Assembly: GCA_000169355.1 (NCBI GenBank) | Contig: AAXX01000001.1 | Span: forward strand, 248,001 to 312,000 | Reading direction: 5' to 3' | Length of the DNA: 64,000 nt | Origin: Flavobacteria bacterium BAL38 | GTDB lineage: Bacteria > Bacteroidota > Bacteroidia > Flavobacteriales > Flavobacteriaceae | In this document: positions 8,348 through 16,407 of the stretch, piece after piece | Layout of the letters: every line of letters begins with the position of its first letter | Position numbering within the stretch: the first letter of the stretch is position 1 | Made by a program: the position numbers and the translations under genes | The notes under the pieces: generated by a model | Database searches by the model: none | What the model was told of the DNA's origin: nothing | What the model saw: only the letters and a program-made list of their open reading frames with translations

Positions 8348-9328
8348 TTATTTAAAAAATGAATCTACAAATTCATATTTATTGAATACTTGTAAATCTT
8401 CAATTCCTTCACCTACTCCTATATATTTTACTGGTATTTGAAATTGGTCTGAAATTCCAATAACAACACCACCTTTTGCAGTTCCATCTAATTTTGTAAC
8501 CGCTAAACAAGATACTTCTGTAGCAGCTGTAAACTGTTTTGCCTGTTCAAATGCATTTTGACCAGTAGAACCATCTAATACCAAAAGTACATCATTTGGG
8601 GTGTTTTCCACCACTTTTTGCATTACTTTTTTCACTTTTGAAAGCTCGTTCATTAAACCAACTTTGTTGTGTAAACGACCTGCTGTGTCTATAATTACAA
8701 TATCTGCATTTTGAGCTACAGCGCTCTGTAAGGTATCAAAAGCTACAGATGCAGGATCACTTCCCATTTGTTGTTTTACAATAGGCACGCCTACTCTATC
8801 TGCCCAAATTTGTAACTGATCTATTGCAGCTGCTCTAAAGGTGTCTGCTGCGCCTAAAACGACATTGTAACCTGCCTTTTTAAACTGATAAGCTAATTTT
8901 CCAATAGTGGTAGTTTTACCAACACCATTAACACCAACAACCATAATTACATAAGGCTTCGTATTCTTTGGGATGTCAAATTGTGTAGCTTCACCGGAAT
9001 TCGTTTCAGAAAGCAAACTAGCAATTTCTTCACGAAGAATTCCGTTTAACTCGTCAGTTCCTAGATATTTATCTTTTGAAACACGCTCTTCAATACGCTC
9101 AATAATCTTTAATGTTGTATTTACCCCAACGTCAGAAGAAACTAAAATTTCCTCTAAATTATCTAAAACATCTGCATCAACTTTAGATTTTCCGGCAACA
9201 GCTTTTGTTAGCTTAGAAAAAAAAGATGTTTTCGTTTTTTCTAAACCCTTATCTAAAGATTGTTTCTCCTGTTCATTTAAAACAGGTTCTTTTTTTTCGG
9301 AGGAGAATATTTTTTTAAAAAAGCTCAT
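8348..9328 (-). CDS. ftsY: Signal recognition particle receptor FtsY
   Basis: 326 residues. FtsY is the membrane-associated GTPase that receives SRP-ribosome complexes and hands them to the Sec translocon. It has a short charged N-terminal region (to about 45), the N domain helical bundle, and the G domain with P-loop GVNGVGKTT (132-140), the segment AADTFRAAAIDQL, DTAGR (214-218) and TKLDGTAKGG (278-287). The acidic A domain of enterobacterial FtsY is largely missing, as in many Bacteroidota. It is followed by the 59-residue membrane protein and preceded by a structured RNA-like element. Confidence 0.97.
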   Translation of the reverse strand: MSFFKKIFSSEKKEPVLNEQEKQSLDKGLEKTKTSFFSKLTKAVAGKSKVDADVLDNLEEILVSSDVGVNTTLKIIERIEERVSKDKYLGTDELNGILREEIASLLSETNSGEATQFDIPKNTKPYVIMVVGVNGVGKTTTIGKLAYQFKKAGYNVVLGAADTFRAAAIDQLQIWADRVGVPIVKQQMGSDPASVAFDTLQSAVAQNADIVIIDTAGRLHNKVGLMNELSKVKKVMQKVVENTPNDVLLVLDGSTGQNAFEQAKQFTAATEVSCLAVTKLDGTAKGGVVIGISDQFQIPVKYIGVGEGIEDLQVFNKYEFVDSFFK

Positions 9329-9354
9329 TTAATGATTTTTTGATTAAAATAATT

Positions 9355-9457
9355 ATTCTTTTGAAAACAAATTAATAGGCGCCGTTTGATTGTTTATAGC
9401 CCCGATTGAAGCAAACTACCATGTAGTGCGGAAAGCGGGAACATGGTTCAAAAGAAT
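9355..9457 (+). ncRNA. Structured RNA element resembling the flavo-1 family
   Basis: An outer perfect 11-bp inverted repeat (ATTCTTTTGAA 9355-9365; TTCAAAAGAAT 9447-9457) encloses a core read on the plus strand: TAGCCCCGATTGAAGC, then a hairpin ACTAC-CAT-GTAGT (9415-9427), then GCGGAAAGCGGGA. CCCG (9401-9404) pairs with CGGG (9436-9439) around two purine-rich internal strands (ATTGAA / GGAAAG). The second element at 63659 shows the same arrangement (TAGCCCTGAT near the 5' end, AAATAGCAGGA near the 3' end). I believe this matches the flavo-1 RNA motif of Bacteroidota, from memory. Strand is inferred from that motif. Confidence 0.6.
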
Positions 9458-9499
9458 ACCTTTTGTTTAGCTTTAAAATAATATGAGACAAATGTAAAA

Positions 9500-9531
9500 A
9501 TAAAAAAGCTACTTTCAAACGAAAGTAGCTT
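9500..9531 (-). terminator. Terminator of the rpmB-rpmG-DUF4295 operon
   Basis: A perfect 11-bp stem (AAGCTACTTTC / GAAAGTAGCTT at 9506-9516 and 9521-9531) with loop AAAC. On the minus strand it is followed by TTTTTTATTTTT. It lies 23 bp beyond the DUF4295 stop codon. Confidence 0.85.
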
Positions 9532-9553
9532 ATCTATATAATTGTTTTATGAA

Positions 9554-9706
9554 TTATTTCTTTTTCAAGAATTCATCAACTAATTCAGGAGCCATAACAG
9601 ATTCAACGAATGTGTAAGCGCCAGATTTTGGAGATTTAACCATTTTAATAGCTTTGGTTAATCTTTTAGAAGCTGTTTGTAAAGTTGCTACGGTTTTCTT
9701 TGCCAT
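9554..9706 (-). CDS. DUF4295 family protein (50 residues)
   Basis: A 50-residue basic protein: MAKKTVATLQTASKRLTKAI, KMVKSPKSGAYTFVESVMAP, ELVDEFLKKK. This is the DUF4295 family, found in Bacteroidota directly after rpmB and rpmG, as here. The Lys-rich composition and the ribosomal-protein operon suggest a ribosome-associated protein. It begins 8 bp after the rpmG stop codon and is followed by a strong terminator. It is too short for usual length cutoffs but clearly real by family match and context. Confidence 0.9.
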   Translation of the reverse strand: MAKKTVATLQTASKRLTKAIKMVKSPKSGAYTFVESVMAPELVDEFLKKK

Positions 9707-9714
9707 GACTTATC

Positions 9715-9897
9715 TTATTTAATTTCTTTATGTACAGTTACTCTTTTTAAGATTGGATTAAATTTTTTAATCTCTAATCTATCTGGAGTATTTTTTTTAT
9801 TTTTAGTAGTAATGTAACGAGATGTTCCAGGAACTCCTGAAGTTTTATGCTCTGTACATTCTAAAATAACTTGGATTCTATTACCTTTCTTTGCCAT
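9715..9897 (-). CDS. rpmG: 50S ribosomal protein L33 (zinc-free form)
   Basis: 60 residues: [20 protein letters not shown] followed by the family motif [25 protein letters not shown]. Component of the large ribosomal subunit. Zinc-binding L33 carries two CxxC pairs; here only one cysteine (C14) remains, so this is the C-minus, zinc-independent form. It sits between rpmB and the DUF4295 gene in a minus-strand operon with a terminator at 9500-9531. Confidence 0.97.
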
Positions 9898-9918
9898 TTT
9901 GATATATATTATTGCGGA

Positions 9919-10161
9919 TTATACAGATTTAACAAATCCGTTTGCTTTTGCATTTTTTAATACAGCAGCAATTCCATTTTTATTAATAGTTTTTAGTGCA
10001 GCAGTTGAAATTTTCAACGTAACCCATCTATCTTCTTCAGGAATGTAAAAACGTTTTTTTACTAAATTAACAGAGAATTTTCTCTTTGTTTTATTCATAG
10101 CGTGAGAAACATTGTTCCCTACCATTGCTCTTTTACCTGTAAGTTCACAAACTCTTGACAT
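9919..10161 (-). CDS. rpmB: 50S ribosomal protein L28 (zinc-free form)
   Basis: 80 residues starting MSRVCELTGKRAMVGNNVSH, with the L28 basic stretch NKTKRKFSVNLVKKRFY and the WVTLKISTAALKTI region. A large-subunit protein near the exit-site tRNA. Zinc-binding L28 has CxxC near the N-terminus; here the second cysteine is replaced (CELTGK), so no zinc site is possible. It is the first gene of the rpmB-rpmG-DUF4295 operon. Confidence 0.97.
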   Translation of the reverse strand: MSRVCELTGKRAMVGNNVSHAMNKTKRKFSVNLVKKRFYIPEEDRWVTLKISTAALKTINKNGIAAVLKNAKANGFVKSV

Positions 10162-10240
10162 TATTATTCAGCTTTATTTCGTTATCTAAAATCAGGGTGC
10201 AAAGAAACAAAATCGATTTCATATACACAACTATCTTTTA

Positions 10241-11488
10241 TTATTTTTTTAAAATTTCTTTATAAATGAGTTCTAATGCTTTACTAACTGCCCTATCTAT
10301 AACCTTTTCACGGGGTTGACCAAAGTTAAATTCTTCAACATACACCTCGCTTTTCGTGGCAATTGCAATAAAAACTGTTCCTAATTCTGCTATATCATCT
10401 CCTTTTGTTGGACCCGCATTTCCAGTAGTAGCAATTGCAAAATCTGAAGCCATTATTTTTTGTACTGATTTTACCATTTCCATAGCTACTTCTGCACTTA
10501 CAACTCCATGTTCTATAATTAACTCATTTGCAACACCTAACACATTTGTTTTTGCTTGAGTTGCATAACTAACAACGCTTCCTTTGAAATAATTTGATGC
10601 TCCAGGAACTGCAGATAAAGTTGCGGCAATTTTTCCACCTGTACAACTTTCTGCTGTAGCAATTGTTAAATTTTTATCAGTTAATAATCTTCCTAAAACT
10701 ACTTCAATAGGTTCGTCTTCATTGTATCCAACAATTATATCATGAATTAATAAATCAAGCTTTTGAACCTGATTATTTATCTCATTTCGTAATAGTTCTT
10801 CATTCGTACCTCTTGCCGTTAATCTCAAACGAACTTTTCCTGGACTTGGCAAATAAGCTAACTTTATAAATTGAGGCAAATTATCTTCCCACTCTTCAAT
10901 TTGCTCCGCAATCATGCTTTCACCGCGACCATAGGTCATGATGGTTTGATGCACAATGTATGGACGCTCAAACTTTTGAACTAAATTAGGAATTACCTCA
11001 TTATCAACAAGATATTTCATTTCGTAAGGAACTCCCGGTAACGATATAAAAACAGTGTTTTCCTTTTCCATCCACATACCAGAGGCTGTTCCTACTTTAT
11101 TAAATAGCACCTTTGCTTTGGTTGGAACTAACGCTTGATCTCTATTTATTTGGGTAATTGGTCTTTTATAAATTCCTTCAATAATTGATTTTACATGAAA
11201 TAAAACTTCTTCATTTTCAATCAAATTATCTTCAAAATAATCACAAAATGTTTTCTTTGTTATGTCATCTTTTGTTGGCCCTAGCCCTCCTGTTACTATA
11301 ACAACATCAACCTTATTTTGCAATAAATTAAGTGTGTTTAAGATGTGTTTTTTATCATCTGAAATAGACAACATTTCATGAGTTGCAATTCCAATTTTAT
11401 CTAAAGCTTTGGCAATATAAGACGAATTTGTATCAACAATTTGTCCAATAAGTATCTCATCACCAATGGTTACAATAGCGGCTTTCAT
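10241..11488 (-). CDS. cinA: CinA family nicotinamide-nucleotide amidohydrolase / competence-damage protein
   Basis: 415 residues with both classical CinA domains. Residues 1 to about 170 form the molybdopterin-binding-like (COG1058) domain: [36 protein letters not shown] and SLPGVPYEM. Residues from about 255 form the CinA C-terminal amidase domain: [42 protein letters not shown] and [13 protein letters not shown]. The enzyme recycles pyridine nucleotides by deamidating NMN and cleaving ADP-ribose. It is in a run of minus-strand genes downstream of the Hpt gene. Confidence 0.95.
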   Translation of the reverse strand: MKAAIVTIGDEILIGQIVDTNSSYIAKALDKIGIATHEMLSISDDKKHILNTLNLLQNKVDVVIVTGGLGPTKDDITKKTFCDYFEDNLIENEEVLFHVKSIIEGIYKRPITQINRDQALVPTKAKVLFNKVGTASGMWMEKENTVFISLPGVPYEMKYLVDNEVIPNLVQKFERPYIVHQTIMTYGRGESMIAEQIEEWEDNLPQFIKLAYLPSPGKVRLRLTARGTNEELLRNEINNQVQKLDLLIHDIIVGYNEDEPIEVVLGRLLTDKNLTIATAESCTGGKIAATLSAVPGASNYFKGSVVSYATQAKTNVLGVANELIIEHGVVSAEVAMEMVKSVQKIMASDFAIATTGNAGPTKGDDIAELGTVFIAIATKSEVYVEEFNFGQPREKVIDRAVSKALELIYKEILKK

Positions 11489-11531
11489 TTAAATAATTTA
11501 ATAGATTTTGGGAAAATAAAAAACAGAATAA

Positions 11532-11876
11532 CTACAGCTTGAAATCTTTTTTAATTTCTTTTACTGCTAAATCAACTCTATCTTTTAACGATTTGAACAC
11601 CTCTTTAATTTCTTTTCTTTTACCTTCTGACATAGCCCAATTCATAACCTGAAGGTTTTCTTCGTAAGCTAAATCCATTCCAAGTAAATCCAAAGTAGGC
11701 TTAATTTTATGTGATGAAGTATAAGCTTTAGTATAGTCTTTATCTTCAATTGCATTTTTAATCGATTTAATTTCAGCAGGAACCTCTTCAAAAAATAACG
11801 TTACTATTTGTAACGCAAATTCAATATCATTTTCAGAAATTTCATAAACCTTTGCTAAATTGTATTGTAAAGCCAT
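11532..11876 (-). CDS. Hpt (histidine phosphotransfer) domain protein
   Basis: A 114-residue all-helical protein with the phosphotransfer motif SSHKIKPTLDLLGM; the phospho-accepting histidine is His56. Such single-domain Hpt proteins relay phosphate between hybrid histidine kinases and response regulators in the cytoplasm. No kinase or regulator gene is in the window, so the partner is unknown. It lies 2 bp after the upstream FAH-family gene and 43 bp before cinA, suggesting an operon. Confidence 0.88.
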   Translation of the reverse strand: MALQYNLAKVYEISENDIEFALQIVTLFFEEVPAEIKSIKNAIEDKDYTKAYTSSHKIKPTLDLLGMDLAYEENLQVMNWAMSEGKRKEIKEVFKSLKDRVDLAVKEIKKDFKL

Positions 11877-11878
11877 AT

Positions 11879-12490
11879 TTATTTGATTTGAATTTTGAAC
11901 ATTGGTTTACCTTCTAAAAAACCTTCTAAAACATCTCCTTCATTTACTTTTGCAACACCTTTTGGGGTACCTGTAAAAATAATATCACCTATTTTTAACG
12001 TAAAATATTGTGAAACATAAGCTATTAATTCATCTATTTTCCACAACATTAAACTTGTATTTCCTTCTTGAACTGTTGTTCCGTTTGATTGTAATTCAAA
12101 GTTAATATTTTCTAGCGAAGAATAAAGTTTTTTCGGTGTAAAGTTCCCAATTACCGCTGAATGGTCAAAAGCCTTGGCTTTTTCCCATGGTAATCCTTTT
12201 TCTTTTAATTTACTTTGCACATCTCTAGCAGTAAAATCGATTCCTAAACCAATTTCTTCATAATATTTATGAGCAAATTTAGCGTCGATATGTTTACCAA
12301 CTCGGCAAATCTTAACCAAGACTTCTACTTCATGATGAATGTCATTACTAAAAGCCGGAATTACAAATGGGTTTTTATTAGGTAATATGGAAGAATCTGG
12401 CTTCAAAAAGATTACAGGTTCCGTTGGTCTTTCATTATTCAATTCCGAAATATGGTCGGCATAATTGCGACCGATACAAATTATTTTCAT
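11879..12490 (-). CDS. Fumarylacetoacetate hydrolase (FAH) family protein
   Basis: 203 residues, the short YcgM/FAHD1-type FAH fold. Signatures: MKIICIGRNYADHISEL at the start, PVIFLKPDSSIL, the metal-binding stretch IHHEVEVLVKI, GIDFTARDVQSKLKEKGLPW and the C-terminal GDIIFTGTPKGV. The family hydrolyses or decarboxylates acylpyruvates such as oxaloacetate or fumarylpyruvate with a divalent metal. Exact substrate unknown. It is upstream of the Hpt gene. The intergenic space before it contains a palindromic heptamer array. Confidence 0.88.
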   Translation of the reverse strand: MKIICIGRNYADHISELNNERPTEPVIFLKPDSSILPNKNPFVIPAFSNDIHHEVEVLVKICRVGKHIDAKFAHKYYEEIGLGIDFTARDVQSKLKEKGLPWEKAKAFDHSAVIGNFTPKKLYSSLENINFELQSNGTTVQEGNTSLMLWKIDELIAYVSQYFTLKIGDIIFTGTPKGVAKVNEGDVLEGFLEGKPMFKIQIK

Positions 12491-12499
12491 GATTATAGT

Positions 12500-12563
12500 G
12501 ATTAGTAATTAGTAAAAAGTAATTAGCAACTATTTACTAATTACTTTTCACTAATCACTCTAT
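12500..12563. repeat. Palindromic pair of heptamer arrays
   Basis: Left half (12500-12527): four 7-bp words, three ending in AGT (GATTAGT, AATTAGT, AAAAAGT). Right half (12529-12563): five words beginning ACT (ACTATTT, ACTAATT, ACTTTTC, ACTAATC, ACTCTAT). The halves are inverted copies, so the whole element can fold into one long hairpin. A half-element of the same type lies at 25292-25319. Confidence 0.75.
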
Positions 12564-13330
12564 TTAGTGTTTAACTTTCTTAATTTAATTGCCGTCAACA
12601 CTTTTTTAGTGTATAGTGGAAAATCTGCATTTTGAATCCAACCGAAATAACCAGGTTCTTTATCAAAAACATCATCCACTAAAGCACCTTTGTGTTTTCC
12701 AAAACTAAAAATCTCTTTTCCTTCCTTATTCAAAGTAATGAATCCGGCAAAGTCAACTGATTTTTTTCGGGTTGTAAATTCAGATAACGATTTCATATCA
12801 TTTTCTAAATTCTCATAGCGATCCAATTGCGATTTTAAGATTTCGTAAGTTGCCATTGTATCCGCTTCGGCACTATGTGCATTTTCTAAACTTTGCCCGC
12901 AATAGAATTTGTAAGCCGCACTTAAAGTACGTTCTTCCATTTTATGAAAAATAGTTTGTACATCGACAGAAACTCGGTTTTTCATATCAAAATCAACTTC
13001 AGCTCTAAGTAATTCTTCTGCTAATAAAGGAATATCAAATCGGTCTGAATTAAATCCAGCTAAATCAGAATCTTTAATCATGTTATGAACTTGCGTAGCT
13101 AATTCTTTGAATGTTGGCTCATTGGCTACTTTTTCATCGGTAATTCCATGAACTGCAGTAGTTTGTGGCGGAATTGGAATAGTAGGATTCACCAACCAAG
13201 TTTTACTTTCTTTATTCCCGTTTGGATATACTTTAAATATTGAGATTTCTACAATTCGGTCTCTTGCCACATCGATTCCTGTAGTTTCAAGATCAAAAAA
13301 ACAAATTGGGCGTGTTAATTTTAATTCCAT
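12560..13330 (-). CDS. 3'-5' exonuclease, DnaQ-like (DEDDh)
   Basis: 256 residues. The DEDDh exonuclease motifs are complete: FFDLETTG (Asp13, Glu15), GFNSDRFDIPLL (Asp in the ExoII region, about 96-99) and AHSAEADT (His152, Asp157). A C-terminal extension (about 190-256) contains FSFGKHKGALVDDVF and GYFGWIQNADFP, a domain often attached to exonucleases in Bacteroidota. It removes nucleotides from 3' ends in DNA repair, proofreading or RNA turnover; which of these is not decidable here. It has no separate polymerase domain. Confidence 0.92.
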   Translation of the reverse strand: MELKLTRPICFFDLETTGIDVARDRIVEISIFKVYPNGNKESKTWLVNPTIPIPPQTTAVHGITDEKVANEPTFKELATQVHNMIKDSDLAGFNSDRFDIPLLAEELLRAEVDFDMKNRVSVDVQTIFHKMEERTLSAAYKFYCGQSLENAHSAEADTMATYEILKSQLDRYENLENDMKSLSEFTTRKKSVDFAGFITLNKEGKEIFSFGKHKGALVDDVFDKEPGYFGWIQNADFPLYTKKVLTAIKLRKLNTK

Positions 13331-13368
13331 AGCGTTTATATATCTTACAAATATAATTGAAGATTTAT

Positions 13369-14001
13369 TTATTTACTAATTCTTGAAAACTTATAATAAA
13401 TAATAATTTCCGCAACTAATAAATTAAATATCCATCCCGACCATGCAGCAATTCGGTATGCATCCATTGGTAAAGGCTCCAAAAAGAAAACCAATAAATA
13501 TTTAAACAATCGAAGTGAAATTGCAGATAACGTCAGTGCAAAACTTCGGATGGCAAATTTTTGATGTTTGATTACTTGTTTTTTCAGTATGAAATAGAAA
13601 GATAGAAAGGTGAATAATATCCAAAAAGTAGACAACAATAAAAAAGAAACTTGCGCAAATAAACCACCATTTGCATAATATGACATTACTAAACCACTTG
13701 GACCTGAAAGCAATAATAGGATTCCGACATAAAATCTTCCTGAAATTCGATGTAGTTTTATGTGTTTTTTTTGAATGTAATTCGAAAACTGTAAAGCACC
13801 AAAAATCATCAAGAATATACTTGTATACACATGAGTAAAAAAAGCAATTCTATAATGATTGAAAACTATTACATCTTGTTTAATTCGTAAAAAAGCAACA
13901 TCAGTATGATATGGAATATACTGAAGTGTTATTAACAAAAGTAGATATGAAAAATAAACATATCCAATCCACAAAAGATATTTTGAATATTTAATCCACA
14001 T
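13369..14001 (-). CDS. DUF2306 family membrane protein
   Basis: A 210-residue integral membrane protein with about six hydrophobic segments and the DUF2306 hallmarks: FFTHVYTSIFLMIFGALQF, then KLHRISGRFYVGILLLLSGPSG. The conserved histidines (HVY, LHR) sit in membrane segments, as in heme- or quinone-linked membrane families, but the function is unknown. Its start codon overlaps the stop of the upstream YARHG gene (TAATG at 14003-13999), so the two are translationally coupled. Confidence 0.82.
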   Translation of the reverse strand: MWIKYSKYLLWIGYVYFSYLLLLITLQYIPYHTDVAFLRIKQDVIVFNHYRIAFFTHVYTSIFLMIFGALQFSNYIQKKHIKLHRISGRFYVGILLLLSGPSGLVMSYYANGGLFAQVSFLLLSTFWILFTFLSFYFILKKQVIKHQKFAIRSFALTLSAISLRLFKYLLVFFLEPLPMDAYRIAAWSGWIFNLLVAEIIIYYKFSRISK

Positions 14002-14945
14002 TATCTTCCAAATGTATCGTAGTATTCTTCTGCGTTTTGTTCATAACGTAGTAGCAAATCGATATTTTTAATTTCGATTTCCGTTAATTCATCTTTAACA
14101 TCTCCAAAAACGGGCATATACCAATCAAATTGTTCAAAATACATACGCAATTGTTTATCTCGAAAAGCGAATCCATGACGAGCAAAAATGGAATTTCTGA
14201 GAATAAAAATATCGGCTTTTGATAAATTGGAAACAAAATCAGAAGTTAGTTCATCGATGGAAGCATTTTTCTCGTATAACTTTTCGGTATTAGTAAAATA
14301 CTCTTCAAACTCGTTTTCAACTGCTTCACCATCTATTGTATCATTATATTTTAACACATTAAATTTATCATCATTAATAAATATTTCATCAACTTTATTA
14401 TTTGGATTGTATTTAAATATCTTTTTTTGAAGTTGATACTTTCTTGTTGCAACTTTTAATTCTTTTGGATTATAAGCCACCCAATTACCTATTAACAAAC
14501 TGTCATTCTTACTAATATTCATTACAAAAAGTCCGTCATATTTTGACTGCTTAAACTCATCTGCTTTGATAACGAATTTACTTTCATTTTGAAAAACAAT
14601 ACCTTTAAAAAGGCTAATATTTCCTGCTGTTATTGAATGACCAAAAATAGAATCACCTTTAATCTCATCGATAGAAAATGTAATTTTTCTATTTAATAAG
14701 TTATAATTTTTTTCTTGATAAATGGAATCTGTTTTTTCTTCACTGATATCCGCCTTAAAATCACCAACCCAATAGCCTAATAAATCTGCTTTGCTATTTA
14801 CAACCAAGCTATTACTAACCTTTGGTTCCACAAATTGAATTTCTTCAAAGCTTTGCTCAGCAACAAATTTCTTTTCATTTTTTATTACCTCTTTACAAGA
14901 AATAGTAAAAAACGAAATACATATAAGAGAATAAAATAACTTCAT
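14001..14945 (-). CDS. YARHG domain lipoprotein
   Basis: 314 residues with a lipoprotein signal peptide (MKLFYSLICISFFTISCKE, lipidated Cys17). The C-terminal part contains a YARHG domain: LRNSIFARHGFAFRDKQLRM, then YFEQFDWYMPVFGDV. This extracellular domain is common in peptidase-linked and surface proteins of Bacteroidota and is probably involved in binding cell-wall material. The middle region (LLGYWVGDFKADISEE) has a lipocalin-like or stress-sensing strand pattern. It overlaps the DUF2306 gene by one base. No enzyme motif is seen. Confidence 0.82.
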   Translation of the reverse strand: MKLFYSLICISFFTISCKEVIKNEKKFVAEQSFEEIQFVEPKVSNSLVVNSKADLLGYWVGDFKADISEEKTDSIYQEKNYNLLNRKITFSIDEIKGDSIFGHSITAGNISLFKGIVFQNESKFVIKADEFKQSKYDGLFVMNISKNDSLLIGNWVAYNPKELKVATRKYQLQKKIFKYNPNNKVDEIFINDDKFNVLKYNDTIDGEAVENEFEEYFTNTEKLYEKNASIDELTSDFVSNLSKADIFILRNSIFARHGFAFRDKQLRMYFEQFDWYMPVFGDVKDELTEIEIKNIDLLLRYEQNAEEYYDTFGR

Positions 14946-14973
14946 GACATACTTTTAATAAACCAAAAATAAC

Positions 14974-15003
14974 AAAAAACCCGACACTTTTCAGTATCGG
15001 GTT
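14974..15003 (-). terminator. Terminator after the E2 acyltransferase gene
   Basis: Stem AACCCGA.ACT / AGT.TCGGGTT (14978-15003) with a short loop, followed on the minus strand by a T run. It is 21 bp past the E2 stop codon and separates it from the YARHG gene. Confidence 0.8.
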
Positions 15004-15024
15004 AATTTATAATTTAGTTCAAAA

Positions 15025-16323
15025 TTAAATATCTCTATTGATATCCCAAGCTTCTAAGTAATCCGCTACACGTTTTACGAAACTTCCTCCTAACGCTCCA
15101 TCAACAACTCTGTGGTCATAAGAGTGCGACAAGAACATTTTTTGACGGATTCCAATAAAATCACCTTCTGGAGTTTCAATAACTGCAGGTACTTTTCTAA
15201 TTGCACCTAAAGCTAAAATACCTACTTGTGGTTGGTTGATAATTGGTGTTCCAAAAACAGAACCAAAAGTTCCCACATTCGTAACTGTATAAGTTCCGCC
15301 TTGAGTATCGTCTGGTTTTAATTTTCCTGCTTTTGCACGGTTTCCTAAATCGTTAACCGCTTTTGCCATTCCAACTAAGTTTAATTGGTCAGCATTTTTA
15401 ATTACAGGAACGATTAAGTTTCCGTTTGGTAAAGCAGCTGCCATTCCTAAGTTGATATTTTTACGTTTGATGATAAATTCACCATCAACTGAAATATTCA
15501 TTCCTGGGAAATCTTTCAATGCTTTTGCCACTGCTTCCATGAAGATTGGCGTGAAAGTTAACTTCTCACCTTCTCTCTTTTCGAAAGCGTTTTTAACTTT
15601 ATCTCTCCATTTTACGATGTTTGTTACATCAACTTCAATGAATGACTGAACGTGAGCCGAAGTTTGTACCGAAGCTACCATGTAACCCGAAATCAACTTA
15701 CGCATTCTGTCCATTTCTACAATCTCATCACCTCCATTTACAGAAACCGGAACAGATTGCGCTACTGGAGCTGGAGTTGCTTTTGGAGCCGCCGCTGGTG
15801 TTGCCACAACTGCAGGCTGACTTCCTCTATTTTTGATATAATTTAATAAATCTTCTTTATTTACACGACCATCTTTACCAGAACCAGCAATAGACTCTAA
15901 TTCTGCTAATGAAATTCCTTCTTCTTTGGCAATGTTTTTAACTAAAGGTGAAAAGAATTTATCTGATGCTGAAAAATCAGCTGGCGCAACAGTTTCTTTT
16001 GCTACTTCAACTGCTTTCGCAACTTCTGCAACAGCAACTGGGGCTTCTACTTTAACTTCTGGAGTTGAAGCAACGGCACCACCTTCAGTTTCGATAATAG
16101 CGATTGTTTGTCCTACTTGAACTACATCATCGGTATTAAATAAAATTTCAACAAGTGTTCCCGCAACTTCTGAAGGCACTTCACTGTCTACTTTATCAGT
16201 AGCGATTTCAAGTACTGCTTCGTCCATTTCAATTTTATCACCAACTTTTTTTAACCAGTTAGTAACTGTTGCTTCTGCAACACTCTCACCCATTTTAGGT
16301 AATTTCAATTCAAACTTTGCCAT
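15025..16323 (-). CDS. 2-oxo acid dehydrogenase E2 component (dihydrolipoyl acyltransferase)
   Basis: 432 residues in the standard E2 order: one lipoyl domain (1-76, lipoylated Lys44 in EIATDKVDSE), an Ala/Pro linker, an E3-binding domain (about 130-170, SPLVKNIAKEEGISLAELES and GRVNKEDLL), a second Ala/Pro linker, and the catalytic domain ending SHSYDHRVVDGALGG (His404, Asp408). It transfers acyl groups from lipoamide to CoA in the cytoplasm. Sequence style and lack of neighbouring E1 or E3 genes suggest the stand-alone branched-chain oxo-acid E2 of Flavobacteriaceae, but pyruvate or oxoglutarate use cannot be excluded. A -7 box (TATTTTTG) lies at 16368-16361. Confidence 0.92.
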   Translation of the reverse strand: MAKFELKLPKMGESVAEATVTNWLKKVGDKIEMDEAVLEIATDKVDSEVPSEVAGTLVEILFNTDDVVQVGQTIAIIETEGGAVASTPEVKVEAPVAVAEVAKAVEVAKETVAPADFSASDKFFSPLVKNIAKEEGISLAELESIAGSGKDGRVNKEDLLNYIKNRGSQPAVVATPAAAPKATPAPVAQSVPVSVNGGDEIVEMDRMRKLISGYMVASVQTSAHVQSFIEVDVTNIVKWRDKVKNAFEKREGEKLTFTPIFMEAVAKALKDFPGMNISVDGEFIIKRKNINLGMAAALPNGNLIVPVIKNADQLNLVGMAKAVNDLGNRAKAGKLKPDDTQGGTYTVTNVGTFGSVFGTPIINQPQVGILALGAIRKVPAVIETPEGDFIGIRQKMFLSHSYDHRVVDGALGGSFVKRVADYLEAWDINRDI

Positions 16324-16407
16324 ATCTTTAAACTAAAGTTGTGTTTTTGTATTTGGTTTGCAAAAATACTAATTTTTCATTCGTTTTATAAAGAAATCAA
16401 TAATTTT

